Virus record (IMG/VR): IMGVR_UViG_3300005833_000054
Location: 1 to 26,802 of that record
Origin: a virus
Direction: 5' to 3' (one strand)
Length of the DNA stretch: 26,802 bases
Shown: in pieces, positions 7,106 through 13,403 of the stretch
Layout: each line of letters starts with the position of its first letter
How positions within the stretch are numbered: the stretch's first letter is position 1
Position numbers and translations under genes: made by a program
The notes under the pieces: generated by a model
Database searches by the model: none
Seen by the model: the letters and a program-made list of their open reading frames with translations, nothing else
Told to the model about the DNA's origin: nothing

Positions 7106-7135
7106 ATGCTATCGCATGAGAAATACCGCGTGCAA
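7106..7135 (-). promoter_or_regulatory. Possible promoter of the leftward operon
   Basis: On the minus strand TTGCAC (7135-7130) is followed after 18 bases by TAGCAT (7111-7106), about 30 bases upstream of the first leftward start codon. The -35 box is a weak match to TTGACA and the -10 box has four of six TATAAT bases, so this is only a candidate. Its place, back to back with the much better rightward promoter, supports it. Confidence 0.35.
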
Positions 7136-7152
7136 CTCTGAGGGAAGCTCTG

Positions 7153-7170
7153 GAGCGGCTATTGCCGCTC
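7153..7170. promoter_or_regulatory. Perfect 7-bp inverted repeat in the divergent promoter region
   Basis: GAGCGGC, loop TATT, GCCGCTC. It lies between the two divergent promoter candidates and only 3 bases before the rightward -35 box. It could be an operator for a dimeric regulator or a short RNA hairpin; no T-run follows on either strand, so a terminator is less likely. Confidence 0.4.
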
Positions 7171-7173
7171 GCC

Positions 7174-7202
7174 TTGACAAATCATAGGCAAGGGCATAGA
7201 GT
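7174..7202 (+). promoter_or_regulatory. Sigma70-like promoter for the rightward gene
   Basis: TTGACA (7174-7179), an exact -35 consensus, a 17-base spacer, then TAGAGT (7197-7202) as -10. Transcription would begin near 7208-7210, where an ATG also lies. This is the best promoter match in the window and the only evident one facing right. Confidence 0.75.
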
Positions 7203-7264
7203 ACTTCATGCATCGCCCCCCATTGACGGGGAGGCAAACGAACACTACCGAGGAGTTCATGACG

Positions 7265-7819
7265 ATGGCCACGACCACCCGACGTACTAGTACGAAGAAG
7301 GCCGCTACCAAGCCGGCTCCCGAGCCTGAAGAGCTCGAGGACGACGAGGATCTCGAGGAGCTCGAGGAGGACGCGGTCGAGGAGGCCCCCGCGAAGAAGA
7401 AGACTGACGAGGTCGTCTTCGGGGTCGCTGACATCTGCAAGCTGCTCAACAAGAACCTGCCCAGCGGCAAGAAGCCGGTCACCCCCCGCGAGCTCCGGAC
7501 CCTCATCCGCAAGATGGCCCGCGAAGAGAACGCTCGCGTCGACCGCGAGATCACCGCCGGCAACCGCACCCGCTACTCCTGGTCTGGTCCGAAGGACCCT
7601 GAGGTCGTCGCGATCGTCAAGGCTTTCCGAGGCGGCGAACTCGAGGCCGACAAGCAGGAGAAGCTGGCTGCGCTCAAGGCGAACAAGGCCGCGAAGGTTG
7701 CTGCGACGCCGGGCAAGCCCGCCGGCAAGCGCACTGGCAAGAAGGCTGCAGCGCCGGTGGTCGAAGAGGATGAGGATGTCGAGGAGCTCGAGCTCGACGA
7801 CGAAGACGACGAGGAGTGA
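7265..7819 (+). CDS. Charged, probably nucleic-acid-binding protein (only rightward gene)
   Basis: About 184 residues from ATG 7265 (nine bases after AGGAG; ATG 7259 is only three bases after it and ATG 7208 lies at the predicted transcript start). Three parts: a basic then acidic N-terminus (TTRRTSTKKAATK, then repeated Glu/Asp), a central folded-looking domain (VFGVADICKLLNKN through VVAIVKAFRGGE) with helix-rich RELRTLIRKMAREE and several Arg/Lys, and a histone-like Lys/Ala/Pro tail closing in an acidic run. I do not recognise the family. The composition suggests a nucleoid-like or transcription-related DNA/RNA-binding protein. It is GC-richer than the genes to its left and has its own promoter, so it is probably strongly and separately expressed. 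Confidence 0.85.
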   Translation: MATTTRRTSTKKAATKPAPEPEELEDDEDLEELEEDAVEEAPAKKKTDEVVFGVADICKLLNKNLPSGKKPVTPRELRTLIRKMAREENARVDREITAGNRTRYSWSGPKDPEVVAIVKAFRGGELEADKQEKLAALKANKAAKVAATPGKPAGKRTGKKAAAPVVEEDEDVEELELDDEDDEE

Positions 7820-7824
7820 TCTTC

Positions 7825-7843
7825 AGGGCTGATCAATAGCCCT
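7825..7843 (+). terminator. Short hairpin directly after the rightward gene
   Basis: AGGGCT, loop GATCAAT, AGCCCT, starting five bases after the stop codon. The stem is only six pairs and is not followed by a T-run, so it is a weak terminator or an mRNA 3'-end stabiliser. Confidence 0.35.
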
Positions 7844-7851
7844 CATACCCG

Positions 7852-7908
7852 CTAGAGCCCCGTAGGTAGTTGAGATCGCGACTAGTTGCGATTGGCCCGG
7901 GGCTCTAG
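7852..7908 (+). terminator. Two-tier inverted-repeat RNA structure, probable terminator or 3' RNA element
   Basis: A perfect 10-bp outer stem (CTAGAGCCCC at 7852-7861, GGGGCTCTAG at 7899-7908) encloses an inner near-palindrome ATCGCGACTAGTTGCGAT (7875-7892). The one inner mismatch is a G-U wobble only in the rightward transcript, so the structure belongs to the plus strand. It is too small for a tRNA. No U-run follows. Likely ends the rightward transcript or is a small structured RNA. Confidence 0.5.
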
Positions 7909-8083
7909 TGGTGTGTAGAAATCATAGCGATTCCGTATGCATCCCTAAAGCGATAGGCATATCAAGCGCCTCATCACATCAAGCAGCCCTGCCCACTCGA
8001 TTAGGGAAGCGTACGGACAGCCTGACGAGCATCCCTGATTGCTCGATCGCGTCGACGCGCAATGCCCCTAAACACGACGAAAC
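7909..8083. other. Non-coding gap between convergent genes
   Basis: The whole 7820-8134 interval lacks a credible gene. Besides the structures listed separately it holds a 12-bp perfect palindrome CGCGTCGACGCG at 8048-8059 of unknown meaning. I see no convincing promoter, tRNA or attachment site. Confidence 0.6.
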
Positions 8084-8125
8084 CCCGGCCGCCATCCTCC
8101 ACGGGGGGAGAGGACGACGACCGGG
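8084..8125 (-). terminator. Strong intrinsic-type terminator of the leftward late operon
   Basis: A 16-bp stem lies just after the holin stop. Arms are 8125-8110 and 8099-8084 on the minus strand, with a loop of about 10 bases, and GTTTCG follows. Three of the pairs are G-U wobbles in the leftward RNA but would be A-C mismatches in the rightward RNA, which shows the direction of use. Confidence 0.75.
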
Positions 8126-8134
8126 AGTCTCTTG

Positions 8135-8482
8135 TCAGATGCCAGTACCCGGGCCAACACCACCAGGCACTGCCTTCTGGATAACGCCTTCACTACCCGT
8201 CACCATGGTGGGCTTCAGGAAGCCGAAGTGCGCTGCCACCGCCATGACGAAGGTAATCACGAAGTTGAGCAGCGTGGTCTTTACATCGAACTCACCACCG
8301 GCCTGCACGATGGTCTGGATGACCGAAGCAATCGCTACCAGTAGGATGAGCATTACTGACTTCACCCAGCTAGGAGCGACACGCTTGGTGACCAGTGCAA
8401 CTAGGCCAGGGATCACCACAGACAGTACCAGGTTGAGCCAGTAGGTGTCAACTACTACCTGTGCGTTAAGGACCTCGTTCAT
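8135..8482 (-). CDS. Holin
   Basis: A 115-residue membrane protein with three hydrophobic segments: WLNLVLSVVIPGLVALVT (about 15-32), VKSVMLILLVAIASVIQTIV (about 40-59) and LLNFVITFVMAVAAHFGFL (about 71-89), and a Gly/Pro tail. The size, topology and place directly after the endolysin fit a phage holin that permeabilises the cell membrane to release or activate the endolysin. ATG 8482 follows AGGAGA closely. It is the last gene of the leftward late cluster and is followed by a strong hairpin terminator. Confidence 0.85.
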   Translation of the reverse strand: MNEVLNAQVVVDTYWLNLVLSVVIPGLVALVTKRVAPSWVKSVMLILLVAIASVIQTIVQAGGEFDVKTTLLNFVITFVMAVAAHFGFLKPTMVTGSEGVIQKAVPGGVGPGTGI

Positions 8483-8514
8483 GATTCTCCTATCGGAAGA
8501 ATTTAGTCATCTGA

Positions 8515-9336
8515 TCAGGTAATCTTGCGAAGCCAAGCGGCGTTCCATGTCTGCAATCCGATGCGCCCATCGACGCCGAGTTTCTTCTCCTTCTGGAAAT
8601 CCTCAGCAACCTTCTCTGTCTGCGGGCCGAAGACACCATCAACGGTGATAGTCCAACCCCTGTGACGCATCTGCCGCTGCCACGTCTTGAGACCGACCCC
8701 GTTCATGGTCCCGCCTCGGCCGTAGTACCCACCCTGCTTCAATGGGAACTTAGGTGCGACCGAAGATTCCACACCGGTGACTGGGGGCTTTGACCCACCT
8801 TTCAGCTGATGGGCGATCTCGGGCCAGATCTCCTTGCGCAGTTGACTGATGCGCGTGGGATTCGGGCAGGAGTGACGACTCTTGTTCCACTGCAGAAAGA
8901 GCGAGTGGTAACCGAAACCTCGCCCATTCCATGCACTCGCTTCGACCGCAGGGTTACCGGTCTCCTTGCACCACAGGACACCGAGGATGATGGACTTCTC
9001 GATCTGCTTTGGGGTCAGTGGATTATCGGGGTTGCCGCCATCTGAACACTCGATGCTGTTGCCGAACACGTTCGCATCCCACTGCGCATCGGCTTGACGA
9101 TCAAGTCGCTGCCACTGGTAAAGCATGCCGTCAAGCTCGAGACCGTCCCATTTGCCTCCCAGACCGAATGTCGATTCGGTACCGCCGAACCCGTTTCTCA
9201 GGAACATGCGCTCAGTGGACTTCAGGTAGCCTACCATGGTGTGCCAGATCAGCAAACGAGGAATGCCGATACTTGGCTCTTCAGTAGGGTTGCCGAGAGG
9301 CCGCCACTTGGCGATGTCATTTAGGATGAGTCTCAT
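8515..9336 (-). CDS. Endolysin: N-acetylmuramoyl-L-alanine amidase with PG-binding domain
   Basis: A 273-residue two-domain endolysin. Residues about 1-180 form an amidase_2/PGRP-like domain; likely zinc ligands are His32 (IWHTMVG), His144 (FGYHSLFLQW) and Cys157 (HSCPNPTR), as in T7 lysozyme. Residues about 205-270 are a peptidoglycan_binding_1 domain with the repeat signature VDGVFGPQTEKVAEDFQKE and GVDGRIGLQTWNA. It cuts the lactyl-alanine bond of peptidoglycan. There is no signal peptide, so release depends on the holin just downstream. The start overlaps the small coiled-coil gene by ATGA. Confidence 0.93.
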   Translation of the reverse strand: MRLILNDIAKWRPLGNPTEEPSIGIPRLLIWHTMVGYLKSTERMFLRNGFGGTESTFGLGGKWDGLELDGMLYQWQRLDRQADAQWDANVFGNSIECSDGGNPDNPLTPKQIEKSIILGVLWCKETGNPAVEASAWNGRGFGYHSLFLQWNKSRHSCPNPTRISQLRKEIWPEIAHQLKGGSKPPVTGVESSVAPKFPLKQGGYYGRGGTMNGVGLKTWQRQMRHRGWTITVDGVFGPQTEKVAEDFQKEKKLGVDGRIGLQTWNAAWLRKIT

Positions 9337-9521
9337 ATCACTGTTCCTTCGATTGGGAGTTGCAGGTTGTTCTCGGGGGTGGCAGCCTGCAGAAGTTCCT
9401 TAAGTTTTGTGTTCTCTGCAGTCAGGTTCATCACCCCGAGCTTCTGCATAGTAAGTTCGGTGTTCATCTGACCGATCTGAGCAGTCAGACTGTCGATGAC
9501 TTCCTGAGCATCAATCTGCAT
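9333..9521 (-). CDS. Small coiled-coil protein in the lysis cassette
   Basis: A 62-residue acidic protein with a continuous predicted helix and heptad-like leucines/isoleucines (IDSLTAQIGQMNTELTMQKL, then NLTAENTKLKELLQ). No membrane segment. ATG 9521 follows a perfect AGGAGG by nine bases, and the stop overlaps the endolysin start, so it is a real, well-translated gene. It might be a tail-tip chaperone for the preceding protein or a lysis regulator; I cannot decide. Confidence 0.75.
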   Translation of the reverse strand: MQIDAQEVIDSLTAQIGQMNTELTMQKLGVMNLTAENTKLKELLQAATPENNLQLPIEGTVI

Positions 9522-9555
9522 TGTTTTGGCCCTCCTCGGGGGTCTTGGTTAAATA

Positions 9556-12500
9556 CTACGCATGCCAGTACGCAACGTCTACACGGAATGTCTCTCCAAC
9601 AGCCATAGCAGTAGACATCCACCGCAAGAGCATGGTACCTGCTGAGTCCAGAGATACAGCGCCAACTCCTGCTGCATGCTGCATTGCGCACGATGTCTGA
9701 GAAGCTGGAAGACCACCTGTGCTTGTGATCGTAACAATAGTCTGATCCGTAATGTTGCCTGCTGCGATCGCATTGAAGACAGTGAAGAAACAATGGACAG
9801 TGACAATGCCACCAAACTTCTCCATTCGGAATTCAGACAGAGTAACATTAGGGCCTTCAACAGCAGACCAACTAATGCTAGATCCCTGAGTACCAAACGT
9901 CCTGAGGCTAGTAGCGTCAGCGATGATGCCCTGATCACTAGCTCCAGCAGCAGTAGTGAACTCAAGAACAGCCGCTGATTCTTCAGCCTTCAATCGACCG
10001 GCAGTGTTAGAAACACCAGCAGTGTTGCGAGTAATCTGTACTCCATTAACATCAACATACACTTCACCACCACTGCTAGCACCCCCCAGCGGTGAGAACC
10101 TTATCCTGCCTGAACTACTATCTAAGAATATTGCGCCACCGAAGGGGGTTTGATCAGAAGCCCTAACTGTCTCAAGACCAATCCCAGCCCCATCCCGGAG
10201 GAACAACCTCGAATACCCAGCTGTAGCCCCAGTAATGGTATAAGACCCAGTATTCAGACCCATCTGAGGAGCACTAGCTCCAACAGGCGAGTTAATGAAA
10301 GCGTTCTTAGTACCAGCAGCATTCCAAAACGAGATAGTGCTTCGGTCAATGCTATCGTCTATAGAAAGGTAAGCAGTACCTCCGCCAGCAACCCCAGTCT
10401 TGAAATCGCCTAGGATCGACACGTTACCCGTGGCCGCCGATACAGTAACAGTTTGCTGTCCCGCTGTGTTAAATGCCAGCAAACCTAAGTTGCTGAGCTC
10501 CACACGAGGCCCAGTATTAGCAGTCTTAATGCGCGCGGATACCGTAATGTCTGCGATGAGTGTGCCGACTGTAATCTTGCCAGCACTCACGCTTCCGATT
10601 TTAGCATCGTCTACAGCTAAGTTGGCAATCTTAGCGTTGATCACGCTTAGGTCTGCCATCTTAGCAGTGGTAACAGCTAGATCGCCAAGGTTAGATGTCG
10701 CGATAGCTAGTGCTGCAACATCGAGCCCACTCACTCGTGTGGGAGTAGCTGTGGCTTGTGCCGAAGCCGCGCTCTTGTTTCCGATGCGGTCAACCGAGAT
10801 GAACTTAACGAAGTAAGGGGTATCGTATGTCAGATCCGACATAAGGGCATACCCAGCTGAAGTCATCTGGTCAATCAGAGTTGCAGTGGAGGGTGTAAAT
10901 CCAGACACCGTAGAGATATGGACTTCAGTCCACTTGAAGTCGCCTGGCATTGCTTCGCCAGCACTTCCCAAGCCATCCCAATAAATCCTGACCTGACCCA
11001 AGTAATCTTGAACAACTGGTGTCTTTGGGATGGGAGGCGCAGTAGTGTCATTAGCGGTAGTGAGTGTGAATGCTGAAGAGAAAAGCCCGGCGTTGTTGTT
11101 CTTATCTACCGCGCGGACTTGGAAGTTGTATGTAACGTTCGGGAGCAAACCATCGATGATCGCTGACGTATTGATCGTCGACATAACCTGGCTGTAGTTA
11201 GTATCTGCCTGCTTCTTCAGGAAGATCTCGTAACGATCCAAGTCAGTAATCGAAGTTGTATCCGAGTTCGTGGTAACTGCATTCCAGTTGAGTGTTACGA
11301 ACGTCCAGGTCCTAGCTTGAATATCTACATACGCCGTTGAAGTTCCCGTCAATCCAAGAACCTGAGCAGGAGCCAGCGTATCAAGTGTGACTGGGCCTTC
11401 AGCTGGTGGAGTACTATCTAACCTAGCTCCGCCAGTGATGCCGGCAATTTGGCGAGCCAGAGCAATCTCAGCTTCGAGGAACAGGTCGTTCAAAGTACCA
11501 ATGACAGTGGGCGGTGCTTCGCTTGAGTCCTGCTCGATCGTCAGCTGTCGAACTCGAACTCGGTCGGGCGTACCCGACATGTCATTGTAGACCCAGTCGC
11601 CTGCAATGTAATCACGTAGCGGAATGGGTGTCGTACCAATGATGACGGGGTATTTCACTGACCGCTCAGAGCGAACTTGAGCTGCCTGAGCAAGCGCAGC
11701 AGTACCAATTGCAGTAAGAGCACCAGCATCCACTACCCCCGACTGAGAAACAACTAGGGGACGCCTGCCCCAAGTAGCAACAGCCCCAGCATTTACGACT
11801 TCGACACAGGCGCCATTGTCGCCTCGAACGATGGCTACAGTGCGCAGACCTCGAGAGTCACGCTGCTCAGGCAACTCGATCGAGTTCACAGACCACAATG
11901 ATAGGGGTGTAGAACCTAAAGTTCTATCAGTACCAAGACCATTGGGGTTATAGGCGCGCAGTTCTCGACCCACCATCCGAATCTCGACAAGGCCATTCTC
12001 AACCATACTGGTGATGAGGTTAAGGATAGTAGTGTCAGTTTCGACATCCATAGTGGTCGTACCGGCCCAGGCGATGCCAGCAGAATCAAGGGTGTTGGTG
12101 AAAGTGTACGTGAGCCCGGTCATTTCGCCCAAACTCTGAGCCTTATCGATGACAGTCTTGAGAATTGCTCCAGGTGTCTGTGTGGCAAATGGACGAACAG
12201 CTTCTGCCTTGTTCGTAGGCCAGTTAACACCATACACTAAGGCCTCTTCAAAGACCTTCCACCACGACCGCGCTGTCCAGCTTCGGTAAAGAGTTCCTGT
12301 GCCAGTATCCCACCGCTGACCATTAGACGACTCGATAACGAAGCGGCCATCAGGGATCTCACCCAAGTGGTCGTAAACTGCAACCTCACGCTGCTCAGTA
12401 ACTAGCGAAGCGTTGATGCCGTTTGTTGCGTAGTCGAAAGTCAGTGAACCCACATCACTGAAGATAATGCCCAGCGAAAGCTTCTCGAAGTCCGACAGCA

Positions 12501-12561
12501 CACCCCCGCCCGATGGCGAAGAACCATCAGCGTTGATTGCTCGGAGCTGGTAAAAGGTCAT
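9556..12561 (-). CDS. Tail-tip/receptor-binding minor tail protein with fibronectin-III domains
   Basis: A 1001-residue protein. Residues 1-350 resemble the phage tail-hub/Tal-type baseplate domain (FYQLRAINADG, SLGIIFSDVGSL, an IPLRDYIAGDWVY segment). Residues about 395-502 and 505-608 are two fibronectin type III domains (FVTLNWNAV, ITDLDRYEIFLK; DTTAPPIPKTPVV). Then comes a decapeptide-repeat linker, DLAVTTAKMADLSVINAKIA (about 627-665), common before phage fibre domains, and a beta-rich Gly/Ser/Thr C-terminus ending FRVDVAYWHA, probably a trimeric fibre/receptor-binding part. Start overlaps the distal tail gene by ATGA. It should sit at the tail tip and contact the host surface. Confidence 0.85.
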   Translation of the reverse strand: MTFYQLRAINADGSSPSGGGVLSDFEKLSLGIIFSDVGSLTFDYATNGINASLVTEQREVAVYDHLGEIPDGRFVIESSNGQRWDTGTGTLYRSWTARSWWKVFEEALVYGVNWPTNKAEAVRPFATQTPGAILKTVIDKAQSLGEMTGLTYTFTNTLDSAGIAWAGTTTMDVETDTTILNLITSMVENGLVEIRMVGRELRAYNPNGLGTDRTLGSTPLSLWSVNSIELPEQRDSRGLRTVAIVRGDNGACVEVVNAGAVATWGRRPLVVSQSGVVDAGALTAIGTAALAQAAQVRSERSVKYPVIIGTTPIPLRDYIAGDWVYNDMSGTPDRVRVRQLTIEQDSSEAPPTVIGTLNDLFLEAEIALARQIAGITGGARLDSTPPAEGPVTLDTLAPAQVLGLTGTSTAYVDIQARTWTFVTLNWNAVTTNSDTTSITDLDRYEIFLKKQADTNYSQVMSTINTSAIIDGLLPNVTYNFQVRAVDKNNNAGLFSSAFTLTTANDTTAPPIPKTPVVQDYLGQVRIYWDGLGSAGEAMPGDFKWTEVHISTVSGFTPSTATLIDQMTSAGYALMSDLTYDTPYFVKFISVDRIGNKSAASAQATATPTRVSGLDVAALAIATSNLGDLAVTTAKMADLSVINAKIANLAVDDAKIGSVSAGKITVGTLIADITVSARIKTANTGPRVELSNLGLLAFNTAGQQTVTVSAATGNVSILGDFKTGVAGGGTAYLSIDDSIDRSTISFWNAAGTKNAFINSPVGASAPQMGLNTGSYTITGATAGYSRLFLRDGAGIGLETVRASDQTPFGGAIFLDSSSGRIRFSPLGGASSGGEVYVDVNGVQITRNTAGVSNTAGRLKAEESAAVLEFTTAAGASDQGIIADATSLRTFGTQGSSISWSAVEGPNVTLSEFRMEKFGGIVTVHCFFTVFNAIAAGNITDQTIVTITSTGGLPASQTSCAMQHAAGVGAVSLDSAGTMLLRWMSTAMAVGETFRVDVAYWHA

Positions 12562-13403
12562 CCCACCAAGAACTTCCTACGAGAGACCACGTTGACGCTA
12601 GCAGTCACGAATCCCGTTCCTGTAACCACTAGCCGATACCCACCAGTTACTGGGTGTGGAGCGAATCGCATTAGCCGCCCATTGGTGTTGAGCAGAGTCA
12701 GCTTGGTCATATCGAGAACATGCCCCCCGCCAACTGTGATCTGAGCTGTCCCGGCGTTGAACACAATTGACTGGCCAGCACCTACCGTCTTAGCGTAGGT
12801 CATGACAGCTCCACCGAATGGATCAGTGAAGACCGGGTTATTCAGAGTACCATTGAATGTGATGATTGCGTCTTCTATGGGGGCAGTACCACCTGAACCG
12901 AAGTTAACTGTGAGACCAGCAGTGTTATCCGTAACGCTGGTTGTACTGATGTCTTGCCAAAAGACACCAGGGTTCTTAAGCTCTACTGTAAACTTCCCCA
13001 ATGGGTTATACCCCATCGTGGTAAAGTCGATGACTGAAGCTACTTCCAGGAATGCTTGACGAACTGAGCCATCTGGCAAGGTGTGCTGAACATCCAGTAT
13101 GCCTGAGTCTTTAGTAAAGAGCCTGGTGAGCTCATCAACTCGAGCATAGAACTGAGTACGCGCCGTACCGCTCGGGATCGCTCCGTTGTCGTCGCATCCT
13201 CTGACCCACATCGGCCAGGCATACGTCGCCTCCTCATAAGGCTTGTACGACCTAAGAATCGATCCCGAGCGGCCTGCCACCACCGCATTCTCACCCCTAC
13301 GCCCAGGAGAACGTAACATAGCAGCGAGGGTGGTGACGTTCTTTGCGTATGTTTTCAGGTCCACACCCTCGACGGTAAGGCGCTCAGTTGTAGTAAGGGT
13401 CAC
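12558..13403 (-). CDS. Distal tail protein (Dit-like minor tail protein)
   Basis: A 281-residue protein placed, as in most siphoviruses, between tape measure and tail-tip gene. The N-terminus (TVEGVDLKTYAKNVTTLAAM, then PGRRGENAVVAGRSG) is the actinophage form of the Dit N-terminal domain that forms the ring below the tail tube. The C-terminal half is beta-rich and galectin-like in composition (NPGVFWQDIS onward). Overlap of four bases with the tape measure stop suggests coupled translation. Function is inferred from position and N-terminal similarity. Confidence 0.8.
   Translation of the reverse strand: MTLTTTERLTVEGVDLKTYAKNVTTLAAMLRSPGRRGENAVVAGRSGSILRSYKPYEEATYAWPMWVRGCDDNGAIPSGTARTQFYARVDELTRLFTKDSGILDVQHTLPDGSVRQAFLEVASVIDFTTMGYNPLGKFTVELKNPGVFWQDISTTSVTDNTAGLTVNFGSGGTAPIEDAIITFNGTLNNPVFTDPFGGAVMTYAKTVGAGQSIVFNAGTAQITVGGGHVLDMTKLTLLNTNGRLMRFAPHPVTGGYRLVVTGTGFVTASVNVVSRRKFLVG

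Noticed and set aside
7159-7569. Serine-rich minus-strand open frame over the rightward gene
   Set aside because: Poly-Ser is the antisense image of Glu/Asp-rich codons; it lies on the promoter region and lacks a ribosome site.
7852-7908. tRNA gene suggested by the acceptor-like stem
   Set aside because: Only 37 bases lie between the arms and there is no anticodon or T-arm.
8048-8059. 12-bp palindrome CGCGTCGACGCG as an operator or origin
   Set aside because: Single copy, GC-rich, in a non-coding gap with no promoter nearby; chance is a sufficient explanation.
7908-8444. 178-codon plus-strand open frame between the rightward gene and the holin
   Set aside because: Mostly antisense to the holin, passes through the terminator, and lacks a ribosome site.
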